From positions 1 through 28,781 of the IMG/VR virus record IMGVR_UViG_3300046817_001352: a DNA stretch of 28,781 bases, one strand, 5' to 3'. Origin of the DNA: a virus. The notes under the pieces were generated by a model, which was not told the origin of the DNA, made no database searches, and was given only the letters and a program-made list of their open reading frames with translations. Positions 1 to 8,665 of this stretch are shown here, in pieces; positions within the stretch are counted from its first letter, which is position 1; every line of letters begins with the position of its first letter. The position numbers and the translations under genes were made by a program.

Positions 1-1242
1 GCGATCGAGCGCTTGTTTCAACAAAACAGGAACAAGTTTCTCCGCCCGTGACTTTACGTTGTTGAGCAAAATTTGGGCGACTTTTTCACTGTTATCCCAA
101 CGACGAGGGTCCGCGGAATTCCGCTTGTAAATCCGGGCTTCCAACGCTGCGAACGTCTTATCTTTTATCAAATTTTGTTTGATCCCATTTTCAACAAAAG
201 ACATGATATCATTTTTCCACTTATCGGTTAATTCCATTTTACGCGCTGTAAGTTCCTTTGTTAAATTCGAGGTTACCATCGGCCGCACAAGACTATCGTG
301 CTTGGAAATATAATTTGTGTTGAAATACTGGGCATCCCGCTGTGCGTACTGAACATCTTTGTCGTTTAGGTCCACTCCGCGGTTGGGAACTAATGACGGT
401 CGTGCTCCTGGAGTCGCCGCGGCTTGCTCTCCATACCCAAGTTTGTTCTTCGCTGTTCCCCACCAATCAGACATCTGGAGCGCATAGCCGCCCAACTTCG
501 CCGCAAGTTTTGCCGCGCCTTCGTGATCGCCCGCATCGAGTTTCGCCTGGTATTCGGAAGCCACTCCCCGGACGGAGTCAAAGAATGAACTGAATTTTCC
601 ATCAGTGACTTCATCAAGATGCCCTTTCGTAATTCCCGAAGCGACTGCAGTATAGTCACGGGGGAGCGTTTCTTTCAGCAGTTCCAGCGCGTTACTTGTG
701 AGCGAGATAAACGCTTCCGGTCCTGCTTCGTCCTGAAGAAGGCCCGCCAGCAATTCACTTTGCTGCGTCGCATCGCCGGACCTGAATTGTTCCATCTCAC
801 GGGCGAAAGCTTGCGACTGTTCATGCGCGACGCGCATATCCTCGACACCGCCAGGAAAAAGTTCTGTAATTTCCTGAACAGCTTCGCGGCTTCCAATCGG
901 AGATGACTTAAATCCATTGAGTTCTCCATAAGTTTCTTCGAGCCACTTCTTCATCGGTGCGGAAACATTGCCGTGGTCGAGCAAACCTTTCAGTTCCGCG
1001 GGGGCGGTTTCATACCACTCAGGACGCGCAGGTTGTTCTCCTGCCGCACCGCCTTCGGTTCCCGACGCCCCAGGAGCAGCGGGATCAGTCACCCCCGTGC
1101 CCGATCCGCCGGCGGCAGGAGAACTTTCATCAATCAACGAATTTCCAACACTCTCCAGGATATCGAGATTTGATGCTCCTGAATCATAAATCGAACTTCC
1201 TGTGTCTGCCGCTGCTGCGGCGCCGGGGGTTTCGGGCGTCAT
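1..1242 (-). CDS. Scaffold-like/head assembly protein, partial (C-terminus outside window)
   Basis: The frame stays open from an ATG at 1242 to the left edge (414 codons, no stop). The start has a good SD (AAGGAG, 7 nt upstream) and overlaps the portal stop as ATGA. The first 75 or so residues are low-complexity and rich in Ala, Gly, Pro, Ser and Glu. The rest is charged and largely helical, with many Lys/Glu and almost no Cys, ending in a basic helical stretch at the edge. In tailed phages the gene after the portal is usually the scaffold or a head-maturation protease, and no protease motif is seen. The scaffold assignment therefore rests on position and composition, not on a recognised domain. 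A minor capsid protein is the alternative. Confidence 0.6.
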   Translation of the reverse strand, partial: MTPETPGAAAAADTGSSIYDSGASNLDILESVGNSLIDESSPAAGGSGTGVTDPAAPGASGTEGGAAGEQPARPEWYETAPAELKGLLDHGNVSAPMKKWLEETYGELNGFKSSPIGSREAVQEITELFPGGVEDMRVAHEQSQAFAREMEQFRSGDATQQSELLAGLLQDEAGPEAFISLTSNALELLKETLPRDYTAVASGITKGHLDEVTDGKFSSFFDSVRGVASEYQAKLDAGDHEGAAKLAAKLGGYALQMSDWWGTAKNKLGYGEQAAATPGARPSLVPNRGVDLNDKDVQYAQRDAQYFNTNYISKHDSLVRPMVTSNLTKELTARKMELTDKWKNDIMSFVENGIKQNLIKDKTFAALEARIYKRNSADPRRWDNSEKVAQILLNNVKSRAEKLVPVLLKQALDR

Positions 1243-3635
1243 TGTTGTTCTCCTTGTTTTTTGTCTTTCTGGTCCTTCGGATCAGGCTTCGGCGGGGCCG
1301 TAGCCTTCAAATCTTTCTGCATAGCATGCTGCACTTGAAAATCCTGCGGGCTGAGGTGAATACCCTGTTTCTCTAGTTCCTGCGCGATCGCTTCCGGCGG
1401 CATTTTGTCAAGTGGAACGTTGATCGAAACTTTTGCCGGCGGAGAATTCTGCGCCGCAAGAGCCTGCATGCGCTGCTGGTGTTCCTGCGCGTGCAAGATT
1501 ACATTTTCATAACCTTCCGGATTATTTTCTGCGGCGTCCATTCCCGCATCTGAATTTGCCCATTGCCGGCATGTGGCAAATTCCATGTCGTCATGATCCA
1601 GAGGCTTGATCGGAACGGAGGACTGCATTCCAACAACCGCAGCCTTTGTCGGATCAGGTTCATTCGGGTCTTTCATCGGTTCAGGCCCGACTCCAGGGGC
1701 CAGCATCATTTCAATTTCTTTCAGTTGCTTCAACCTGGAATCTTCTCCGGCCACAACCCAATCCGTCATTCCATAGACATTCTTGATATATGCCTGATTC
1801 GCGGGTTCCTCAAGATCAGCGGCGAGCATCGGATTCTTTTCCGCCATTGCGATAAACTTTTCAACAACACTTTGCTCGTCACTGAATAGTGTCGGATACC
1901 CGTCATCCGCTTCCGCGTATACGTTGAAATTACCTTTGCGAATGGCAATAGGATTAATTGCCTGCGGTTTCTTCGTCGGGTCTTGTGTGGATAGCGTTAT
2001 ATCTTTATTACGGTTGTTCGCAAACTCACGAACTGCGTTGTACATGGTTTTTTCATAAACCGATTTCAACCGGCGGTAAAAGAACGCCACACGTCCCATG
2101 GACTGCTGCAACTGCATCTTATAGCCAGACGCCGTTTTGTCGGCGACACCCTCCGCCTGGGCGCCCACAAGTGCCGGAAATATTCCCGTAAGGAATTGCC
2201 CAATTGGGCCGGCCAGGGCGTCCAGGCGAGAGATCAATGCTTCAGGAACTTGTGCGGCTTGCGGTTGCCAGAACAAATCTCCAATCGCCGCCAACTGGTC
2301 TCTAAAATTTACAGGAACGAATTGAGAAACTTTCGCGGTCATTTGCTGTACGGCCGCTTTGTTGATTGCTTTCGCATCATGGAAGATCGGAGGGATGCCA
2401 AAAACAAGGTACTCATGAAATAGATTGGACAAGATATTAATCTGGTCCTGCACGTCGACAAACGGTTCACCAATTCCCGGACGAGCCATGCCACGGCCTT
2501 CTGTAGCTGATTCCACTGACCAATGATCGTCCATGTTCTCATTCGCGGCGGCTGCGAAGCGGGCGCCGACCCAGTGCACTAAGGCACCTTGAGGGAAACG
2601 CTGCAACAGCCGGCCGCGAATCTTTTCATCGTCAATGTACCAGAAGCAGGACGGACGCATCCACATGCGCAACACCGTGGTTATATCTTCCATCGCATCG
2701 GAAGGCATGACTGGGGCGATGTTTCCACGAACCGCGGCTCTGAACAACCGGGCAAGCACATCGTCATCCCGCATATCCGATACCGACGGAATTTTTCCTT
2801 GAAGCCACGGGTAGGTCGCGTGAGCCTTCGATTTCGGAATGTCAGTAAACAAACACAAATAATCCATATCGGACTGGCTGTCCGCCCACATAGGAACTGA
2901 AACGTCAAGCGCTCCATGAATTGAAATTACCGGCCGGCTCTTCGGGACATTTGTCAACTGTCCTGTTTGGGGATCGACTTCGTATCCGAACTGCGAACCA
3001 TCTGTCACTTCCCGAACGTATGTGGCCATGAGGCCGCCGGTAAACCCGTGGTATGCGAGTTTAGAACAAAGCATCGGCGCATTGTTCCAGCGCGAAACAA
3101 GTTCAGAAGCCGAGGTAGCGTGCTTCGCGGATTCAATATCTTCACGGCGATTGGGGTCCTCAGGATGGAATGGAACCCCAGGAACGTTTTGCGCCGCCGT
3201 AGTCATAAATGACTCAGCATAACCTTTATAGAAATTCGTTACAAAGTCAAATGATTCTGCTTCGTAAGACTCCGCGGAAACGATCGAACCGTTCGGGCCA
3301 ACGCCATTCCATTCCTGCTGCGAACCGTTCCAGAATATCTTTTGTTTCCCGAGATAGTACAATTCCGACCGGCCAGCCCTGTAGATTTGCATCCTGCGGG
3401 CTACAATGATCTGGCGGGCGCACTTCGTGAGAATCGTTTTGAGTGCCGCACATGCTTCTGGGTCTTCCTTTTCAAGGTCCGCCATCGACGCCTGCGGGTT
3501 CGGCACGCCCTGTGTCTGGGAATCTGTGTCGAGCGGGGCGACGTTACGCGCCTGGTCCAGCCGGCGCATAAGTTTCTCATCCGGCGGCGGAGTATTCGGA
3601 TCGCGCAACGTCATCGCATTTGTGAAAGCAGCCAT
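1239..3635 (-). CDS. Portal protein
   Basis: This 798-aa protein would form the dodecameric ring at the head vertex through which DNA is packaged and ejected. Support comes from size (P22-type portals are about 700-800 aa), position downstream of the terminases, and an acidic/aromatic helical central region rich in Gln and Asn with a long helical stem-like segment (about residues 490-560). The C-terminal tail is Pro/Lys/Gln-rich and looks disordered (about 770-798). Its ATG overlaps the stop of the preceding 42-aa gene as TAATG; the nearest purine-rich SD is too far upstream, so translational coupling is likely. Its stop overlaps the next start as ATGA. I recognise the overall pattern rather than a diagnostic motif. 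Confidence 0.8.
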   Translation of the reverse strand: MAAFTNAMTLRDPNTPPPDEKLMRRLDQARNVAPLDTDSQTQGVPNPQASMADLEKEDPEACAALKTILTKCARQIIVARRMQIYRAGRSELYYLGKQKIFWNGSQQEWNGVGPNGSIVSAESYEAESFDFVTNFYKGYAESFMTTAAQNVPGVPFHPEDPNRREDIESAKHATSASELVSRWNNAPMLCSKLAYHGFTGGLMATYVREVTDGSQFGYEVDPQTGQLTNVPKSRPVISIHGALDVSVPMWADSQSDMDYLCLFTDIPKSKAHATYPWLQGKIPSVSDMRDDDVLARLFRAAVRGNIAPVMPSDAMEDITTVLRMWMRPSCFWYIDDEKIRGRLLQRFPQGALVHWVGARFAAAANENMDDHWSVESATEGRGMARPGIGEPFVDVQDQINILSNLFHEYLVFGIPPIFHDAKAINKAAVQQMTAKVSQFVPVNFRDQLAAIGDLFWQPQAAQVPEALISRLDALAGPIGQFLTGIFPALVGAQAEGVADKTASGYKMQLQQSMGRVAFFYRRLKSVYEKTMYNAVREFANNRNKDITLSTQDPTKKPQAINPIAIRKGNFNVYAEADDGYPTLFSDEQSVVEKFIAMAEKNPMLAADLEEPANQAYIKNVYGMTDWVVAGEDSRLKQLKEIEMMLAPGVGPEPMKDPNEPDPTKAAVVGMQSSVPIKPLDHDDMEFATCRQWANSDAGMDAAENNPEGYENVILHAQEHQQRMQALAAQNSPPAKVSINVPLDKMPPEAIAQELEKQGIHLSPQDFQVQHAMQKDLKATAPPKPDPKDQKDKKQGEQQ

Positions 3636-3763
3636 TAGTCTTTTTTCTTCAACTCCTCAACAATCTTCTTACCGGCTTCCGCCAGCTTGTTCAATCCTTC
3701 ACGCGTCGGTTTCTGCTGTTTGCGGGCCAACGCGCGAAGGGCATGGACGTTTCGTCGTTTCAT
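3635..3763 (-). CDS. Basic helical mini-protein, 42 aa
   Basis: This short frame lies exactly between its neighbours: its ATG follows the upstream TAG by 2 nt and its TAA overlaps the portal ATG (TAATG). The product is highly charged, with many Lys/Arg and a Lys/Glu helix ending in KKKD, and no membrane segment. There is no clear SD, so translation probably depends on coupling. The function is unknown. A small head-assembly or portal-associated peptide is possible from position only. Confidence 0.6.
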   Translation of the reverse strand: MKRRNVHALRALARKQQKPTREGLNKLAEAGKKIVEELKKKD

Positions 3764-3765
3764 AG

Positions 3766-4215
3766 CTATGCCGGTTTGTCAGTTGGGTCGGGCTTATTCA
3801 GCGCTGCCTTCTGTTCGTCAGTCAACACGGGTTCGGCGGCCGGCGCGGGTTCAACAACCGGTAATTGTACAGGAGCCAATCCCTGGGCAGGGGTAGGCGC
3901 CGATGGCGCGGGACTTTTTTCAATAACGTCAAACCCAGAGGCTTCAAGCGCTGTTTTCATTTCCAGCACTGTCATGAAACGAATGACCGGAACAACTTCA
4001 CGTTGCATCTGGGCTTGCTGCTCCTCCGGCGTGCAATCCATGAAATACAAATCGGCGGATAGAGGACCTTCCGTAGTCGCCATCACTTGCTGTACTTGGA
4101 ATTGCTTGAGCAGTTTGCTGCAGCGCTCATGCTCGGCGGGACTAAGCGGAATGAACTGCACGCGAACCGTATACCCGCTTTGATCGCTTCTAAGCAGGGT
4201 TGCTTTGTTTTGCAC
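3766..4215 (-). CDS. Hypothetical late protein, 149 aa, Pro/Ala-rich tail
   Basis: The start chosen is GTG at 4215, preceded by AAAGGAG with a 6-nt spacer. A TTG seven codons upstream lies inside that SD and is unlikely. The N-terminal ~90 residues form a mixed alpha/beta region that includes the stretch PLSPAEHERCSKLL. From about residue 100 the sequence turns Pro/Ala/Glu-rich (SPAPSAPTPAQ and similar), which suggests a flexible linker or tail. It overlaps the upstream gene by 26 bp. I do not recognise the family. Its place between terminase and portal suggests a packaging or head-completion role. Confidence 0.7.
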   Translation of the reverse strand: MQNKATLLRSDQSGYTVRVQFIPLSPAEHERCSKLLKQFQVQQVMATTEGPLSADLYFMDCTPEEQQAQMQREVVPVIRFMTVLEMKTALEASGFDVIEKSPAPSAPTPAQGLAPVQLPVVEPAPAAEPVLTDEQKAALNKPDPTDKPA

Positions 4216-4465
4216 TTGAATCTCCTTTAGGAGCAAATTTAGATTCTAATCGGCGTCTTTCACTTAACCAGTCGGTTGAAGATACGGGCTTCGGTTCCAA
4301 TTCATTCTGTTCTGAATTTGACAGACGAACCCGAATCTCTTCAAATTTCTTGTCATACTCGTTACAGCGCTCTTCGAGTTGCTTGATAACATTACTCTGG
4401 GCAATGACAAAATCTTCGAGCGCCGCAGTTCGCGTCCAGGGCCAATTGAATGTAATCCACTTCAA
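4190..4465 (-). CDS. Coiled-coil hypothetical protein, 91 aa
   Basis: It starts with TTG at 4465. AGGAGG lies 5 nt upstream, and the start overlaps the terminase stop as TTGA, so the rare start codon is well supported. Residues ~15-50 are a heptad-like charged helix (QLEERCNEYDKKFEEIRVRL), consistent with a coiled coil. The C-terminus is polar. The family is not recognised. The operon position between large terminase and portal suggests an accessory packaging or head protein. Confidence 0.7.
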   Translation of the reverse strand: MKWITFNWPWTRTAALEDFVIAQSNVIKQLEERCNEYDKKFEEIRVRLSNSEQNELEPKPVSSTDWLSERRRLESKFAPKGDSSAKQSNPA

Positions 4466-5907
4466 CTGAACCTCCTGTTTGGACGCGCCATTGTGTACGG
4501 CGTGTTATCCGTAGCCTGAACTTCTTCCCGCATCACGCGCTGCATGAAGTGCTGCCGGCTGGTCTGGTCTGTCAGATGCGAAACCCTGGACAGCACGCGC
4601 TGCTCAAGGGGCATCTGCGACGGCTGCAGCTTGCTCTTTAATCCATAACGCGCGGAATCCGCGGGATCATCCCCGTCGACCTTCAAAACATCTTCCGGGT
4701 TATCCGGGTCACGCGTCAATGTCGGCAGACATTCAATTAGTTTCACACAGTCACGATCAATGACCCAATATTGTTTGTCGAGCAACTGGTACATCAACAT
4801 CCATCCACCAATGCGATCATTGTCGGCATGAAAGGCACGGGGCAGGCCGTGCTTTTCAAGCTCGTCGCTGATTTGCAGGCCGACGGTGTATGGAGAATCA
4901 CGGCGATTGAACGCGTCTGGCGACAAGTAGATGTAATCGATTTTCTCGTCCAGGCCGTTCATTTTCGATTTCGTGGCGATTTCCTGAGCCAGCTCGCTGG
5001 GAGTCAACTTGCTCTCAACAAACTCTCGATAGGTATACACGCGTCCATCAGGCAACGTCGTGTGCCAGTAAACCGCTGCGTTATGGGCGAACCCCCAATC
5101 GATACTGACCCACTTCGAATACCAGGGCTGTACTTCAATACCGTGATCGCAATTGCGATCCTTTAGAAAATTATCAAAGAATGTTCCAATGTGCAAATCC
5201 CATACGCCCTCAAGAAACATCTGCCGCATGTGGGTTGGCAGGGCGCGCAGCGAATTCAAATAACCTTCATCGTTTGCGTAGATCGGATTATCCCAAATCA
5301 AGGCGCGTATGAACGCGTACTCCGAAGGATTGTACGGCGTATTCTCTTCCCAGGCAGCCGGTCTTTTCTTGTCAATCCATAATGACTTCACCCATTCGTG
5401 TCCTATGTTGCCTGGGTTCGTCGCGCCGGCCATGTTCGGAAACGAGCCGGCCACGGGGCAACGGTTGCGGCTGGTCAAGAACAGCCACTGCTTCAGCACA
5501 AACATAGTGAGCTCGTCGACTCCTATGAACAGGAATTCGCCGCCCTGGTATTGAAAGATATCTTTTTCATTTTCAGAATAGCCGAAGTAGGTCTTCGAAC
5601 CGTTCGGCCATTTCATAATCTTGTCAGACTCGAGGTACTGGCCGCCGATCTTCGTCCATTGCGGAAGGATGTGCCGGCGAAAGCTTGAGATAATCGATTT
5701 CTCAAGTTCTTTGAACGAATTTCTTAATAGGAGCGAGTCCGACCCTGGAACTTCAGCCGCCTGAATACAGCAATCCTCAAGCAACGCCCGTGACTTTCCA
5801 GGGCCGGCTGCACCGCCGAACAGACGATACTTCGCAGGATTCCTATGGAATTCCTGCTGCCGTGGGAACGGCTTGTATGTCTCCGGGCTATTGGACGCTG
5901 GTATCAA
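4462..5907 (-). CDS. terL: Terminase large subunit
   Basis: This is the ATP-driven motor and headful or cos nuclease that packages DNA through the portal. Visible motifs are Walker A GGAAGPGKS (residues 31-39), Walker B FLFIGVDE (125-132, catalytic E132), and a coupling motif GATNPGN (161-167). The RNase H-fold nuclease follows, with SIDWG (D270) and LSPDAF (D331) as metal ligands. A late Asp-rich DSARYGL segment near residue 440 matches the third conserved acid in many TerL proteins. The length of 481 aa is typical. The start is TTG at 5907, with AGAAGG only about 3 nt upstream; no better start precedes the ATPase domain. It overlaps the small terminase by 20 bp. Confidence 0.95.
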   Translation of the reverse strand: MIPASNSPETYKPFPRQQEFHRNPAKYRLFGGAAGPGKSRALLEDCCIQAAEVPGSDSLLLRNSFKELEKSIISSFRRHILPQWTKIGGQYLESDKIMKWPNGSKTYFGYSENEKDIFQYQGGEFLFIGVDELTMFVLKQWLFLTSRNRCPVAGSFPNMAGATNPGNIGHEWVKSLWIDKKRPAAWEENTPYNPSEYAFIRALIWDNPIYANDEGYLNSLRALPTHMRQMFLEGVWDLHIGTFFDNFLKDRNCDHGIEVQPWYSKWVSIDWGFAHNAAVYWHTTLPDGRVYTYREFVESKLTPSELAQEIATKSKMNGLDEKIDYIYLSPDAFNRRDSPYTVGLQISDELEKHGLPRAFHADNDRIGGWMLMYQLLDKQYWVIDRDCVKLIECLPTLTRDPDNPEDVLKVDGDDPADSARYGLKSKLQPSQMPLEQRVLSRVSHLTDQTSRQHFMQRVMREEVQATDNTPYTMARPNRRFS

Positions 5908-6454
5908 TTACCTTCTCTTTCCGTTCTGGTCGCTCGATATGATTGATGATCGTCAAGTTGTTATTCGTCACGCTGCCCGGGTCCTCACCCGTTTTAGCAT
6001 AGGACCCATGCAGCCTGAAACTCATGTCCAGAGCCGCGCGCCGCGGTTCCCAGGCAACCAACGGATCGCTGTAAATGATTTCACCTGGTGCCATCGATTC
6101 GTTTCCTTCAGCGTCTTCAATGAGCATTCCATTTTGCTTGAAGACTTTCACTTCCGTCGCGTTCAACATCGGCTTCAGGTAGTCATTAATCAAGTTCTCT
6201 TGGTTCAATCCAACCCGGTTCATGATGTCAGGAGCCTTGCGCCTGATCCGTTCCAAAATTTCCCATCCGGCTTTGTTCGCGTTCTGCCCCGTGTAACCAG
6301 CCGCCTTATATGCTTCGGCAATAGTAGAACCCGCAGTCAAAGCTTTAATCAGAGCAATTTCCCGAGGCAAAAACTTCTGTTCTTCAACGGGATGTGCTAT
6401 CCCATCGGCTCTTGGCCGGCCACGTCCGCGTAATCTCGGTTTTTCTTTACTCAT
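5888..6454 (-). CDS. terS: Terminase small subunit
   Basis: Predicted DNA-recognition subunit of the packaging motor, placed directly upstream of terL. The ATG at 6454 overlaps the upstream stop as ATGA, giving 188 aa; a longer TTG version lacks this coupling. The N-terminus is basic (RGRGRPR, possibly DNA-contacting). A helix-turn-helix follows, around residues 30-60 (TAGSTIAEAYKAAGYTG), typical of TerS/terminase_2-type proteins. A helical oligomerisation region and a polar C-terminus complete it. Identification is by the HTH plus gene order. Confidence 0.85.
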   Translation of the reverse strand: MSKEKPRLRGRGRPRADGIAHPVEEQKFLPREIALIKALTAGSTIAEAYKAAGYTGQNANKAGWEILERIRRKAPDIMNRVGLNQENLINDYLKPMLNATEVKVFKQNGMLIEDAEGNESMAPGEIIYSDPLVAWEPRRAALDMSFRLHGSYAKTGEDPGSVTNNNLTIINHIERPERKEKVIDTSVQ

Positions 6455-6657
6455 TTCCTCACCACTACACGGCGTTGCCGGACTTCCTTGCAAGTACCGC
6501 AGCTAAATTTCTTTACCGAATCTTTAGGCTTGAACAAATTGCAGCAACCGAGTTCTTTACTGACTCCGCCAACAACCTGGACGATTTCACATTCCGCATC
6601 TTTCTTCGCACCGTCCAATTCCATGTAACCGGCGGCAACTTGCGAAACCTTGCTCAC
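6451..6657 (-). CDS. Small Cys-rich protein, 68 aa, zinc-ribbon-like
   Basis: The start chosen is GTG at 6657, which overlaps the upstream TGA as GTGA. An alternative GTG four codons earlier (6669) is possible. The C-terminal half carries two cysteine pairs, CC and CGTC, about 17 residues apart, with a basic tail (RQRRVVVRK). This could be a small zinc-binding fold. The stop overlaps the terS start as ATGA. The family is not recognised. Confidence 0.6.
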   Translation of the reverse strand: MSKVSQVAAGYMELDGAKKDAECEIVQVVGGVSKELGCCNLFKPKDSVKKFSCGTCKEVRQRRVVVRK

Positions 6658-6791
6658 AGTGTCCGCCACAATTGCTCAATAAACTCAATCCCGTATCCAA
6701 TGATGCAGAATACTTCAATCGCGATGATGATTCCCATCGCCAGCCACATACAATCGCCGATCGTAATCTTGTTTTGCTCCATCCCGTGCAT
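6654..6791 (-). CDS. Single-pass membrane mini-protein, 45 aa
   Basis: Its ATG overlaps the stop of the upstream gene (TGATG) and its own stop overlaps the next GTG (GTGA). After a short polar N-terminus, residues ~14-35 are a strongly hydrophobic segment (MGIIIAIEVFCIIGYG) with one embedded Glu. A much longer reading of the same frame exists, but its upstream part is the shadow of the overlapping small gene. The role is unknown. A holin or other inner-membrane peptide is conceivable but not shown. Confidence 0.6.
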   Translation of the reverse strand: MHGMEQNKITIGDCMWLAMGIIIAIEVFCIIGYGIEFIEQLWRTL

Positions 6792-6964
6792 CAGCGTTTC
6801 TTTCGAACGATTATTTTCTTCTTGCCCGCGTTCTTGGTCGAAGCAAAATCGTGAAGCTGGGAGTGCGACATGTTCAGCACACCTTTGTTCTTCGAGTACA
6901 GAGCGGAGGGATTGTGCTCGGCGATCGCCATCAGTCTTCGTTGCGATTCGGATTTCGCCGGCAT
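6791..6964 (-). CDS. DUF3008-like small phage protein, 57 aa
   Basis: It begins with ATG at 6964 after an excellent SD (GGAGGAGGGATT). The N-terminus MPAKSESQRRLM and the central MSHSQLHDFASTK match the pattern I know from the DUF3008 family of small phage proteins (MPAKS-x-Q-x-x-LM near the start, DFA-x-T near the end). A Lys-rich tail follows. The family has no established function. The gene is short and easily missed. Its stop overlaps the next ATG as TGATG. Confidence 0.75.
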   Translation of the reverse strand: MPAKSESQRRLMAIAEHNPSALYSKNKGVLNMSHSQLHDFASTKNAGKKKIIVRKKR

Positions 6965-7000
6965 AATCCCTCCTCCCTGTTAGTTCAGCGATCGGCATTC

Positions 7001-8665
7001 TTAGTTCAGGAATTCGAGCGATGCATCGAGAGCCTGCGCTCCTGGGTTGTTCGTCGCGCCGATTCCTTCGAACCATACGCTGATCCTGGCGTTTGTTGTC
7101 AGGTTGATAGAACCGGATGCCGCGACGGCAATATCCGCTCCATTCCTGACAAGCGTAGTCGCGCCGGCCGCCAGATTCTGAGTTGAATATCCGTTGACGA
7201 GCGCGGTTCCCGTCGCCCCAACTGTCAAAACCTTAACCGTGCAAGTCCAGGTTCCGTTGTATGCGGCGCCAGTTCCCGTGGCCGTGTCAAGCACGTCGCA
7301 AAGTTTTGTAGGAACTGAAGCGGTATTCGTTCCATTGGCATCCCAGGACACAACCAGGTGAGTTGAAGTATCGCCGCCATCCGTGTAGGTCCATTTGCCT
7401 GTGACCCTGAATTCGGCTCCAATGTAATTCAAACAGTTCGCTGGAAGCGACCAGCTCACCATAGGATTCGGAACCGTGGTTGCCGACGAACCGTTGATAC
7501 CGCCGGCCGCCGAAGTCTGCACCATGTTCGCGGAAGTCAATCCGCATTGCCCCATGCGGTTTCCAGGAGAATATTTATAAGTAAGCGATGAATTGGTCAT
7601 CGGATGCTGGGCTGTGATCGTCGCGGCCGTAGTCGCCAAAATTGGGTAGGTCATCGCCGTGCTGACCGGATACGTTGTAATCTGCGCTCCACCCGTGAAC
7701 AGAGCGTCGGCGCCGTACGTCGAAGTCAATGAACAACTCGGAATCGGCGTTAGCTTTGAAAGCGTGCAGACACTTGAAGTCGGAGGAATCTGATAGGCAA
7801 GGGCGTACGTTCCGCCTGACAGCGAAAGATAGGGAACCCAACCGCATGCCCCCGTGTTTCCAGTAACCGGAGTGGCAATATCAATCGCTTTAGAAGCGAC
7901 GGAAGTCCAGGTTGTGGTTGCCGATGCCGGACCTTCATTTCCAAAGCAATCCATATATGTAACGGCGACGAATACCGCGCCGCCCCATGATGCTGAACCC
8001 ACTACGTTCGCATCTGAACACGCCTGGTGCGTCGCATCGCAGGCCGCTTGACCTGTAACCGGAACGCCGGATGGAACAGCTAGCGCCAATCCCGTCGGAG
8101 TTGGAGACCAGGGCTGCATCGTTCCATGCACCATGCTGAGAACCGTCACGTTATTGAATACTGCGGTCGATGCGTTCATAAGCGCGTCGGTAATTGACGT
8201 GTTGTTGCTGACAAATACCGGTCCACCGCCATTGACCGTCGCCACGTTCGCCGCTTCGTCAAAACCACCACTACCTGAAATCACGGGGGTGCCGGCGCCA
8301 TGCGCGTAAGTGAATGTGGCGGTCACGGTGCAAGTGGCAATGCTCGATACACCGCAATTGGATACTGCGGAAGGCGTGACTGTTTCCTGCGTGGCGCCAA
8401 TTCCTACCGTGATCCTAGTCGTAGTGGTGAACGGCGAGAAAGATTGCCCTTGCGGGGTTGTAACATATCCGCCAGCAGGGAATGTAATCGAATATGCTCC
8501 TGTACCTGTGGAACCTGAAACGACTCGCAATTGCCACTTGCCGAAGTTCGCGGCGTCCCAGGTATTTGAATAACGTGCGGTTCCGTTGTATTGAACACGT
8601 TGCGCGTGAACCGGCGCCGTCAGAACCGCGAGGGCCAGCAGTGCCACCAATAAAAACTTTTTCAT
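7001..8665 (-). CDS. Exported beta-rich protein with signal peptide, 554 aa
   Basis: Residues 1-21 are a textbook Sec signal peptide: two Lys, a hydrophobic core of about 14 residues, and a VHA cleavage site before Q22. The mature part is Thr/Ser/Gly/Ala-rich, low in charge and predicted beta-strand-rich. It has 12 cysteines, an even number compatible with disulfides in the periplasm or outside. The last ~180 residues look like the beta-sandwich domains of phage fibre or decoration proteins. ATG at 8665 has AAAGGAG 10 nt upstream and overlaps the phosphatase stop (ATGA). A Sec signal is odd for a virion protein, so a surface or periplasmic role during infection must also be considered. Confidence 0.8.
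   Translation of the reverse strand: MKKFLLVALLALAVLTAPVHAQRVQYNGTARYSNTWDAANFGKWQLRVVSGSTGTGAYSITFPAGGYVTTPQGQSFSPFTTTTRITVGIGATQETVTPSAVSNCGVSSIATCTVTATFTYAHGAGTPVISGSGGFDEAANVATVNGGGPVFVSNNTSITDALMNASTAVFNNVTVLSMVHGTMQPWSPTPTGLALAVPSGVPVTGQAACDATHQACSDANVVGSASWGGAVFVAVTYMDCFGNEGPASATTTWTSVASKAIDIATPVTGNTGACGWVPYLSLSGGTYALAYQIPPTSSVCTLSKLTPIPSCSLTSTYGADALFTGGAQITTYPVSTAMTYPILATTAATITAQHPMTNSSLTYKYSPGNRMGQCGLTSANMVQTSAAGGINGSSATTVPNPMVSWSLPANCLNYIGAEFRVTGKWTYTDGGDTSTHLVVSWDANGTNTASVPTKLCDVLDTATGTGAAYNGTWTCTVKVLTVGATGTALVNGYSTQNLAAGATTLVRNGADIAVAASGSINLTTNARISVWFEGIGATNNPGAQALDASLEFLN

Noticed and set aside
5873-6433. Rightward 186-aa open frame
   Set aside because: It is antisense to the small terminase and has no SD. 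The other strand has the HTH and operon overlaps.
6980-7009. Direct repeat TTAGTTCAG 21 bp apart
   Set aside because: It is nine bases only, one copy spans the stop of the exported protein, and there is no sign of an att site or mobile element.
6792-7076. N-terminal extension of the 45-aa membrane protein to 140 aa
   Set aside because: The extension is the out-of-frame shadow of the DUF3008-like gene, which has a strong SD and ends exactly at the ATG of the 45-aa protein.
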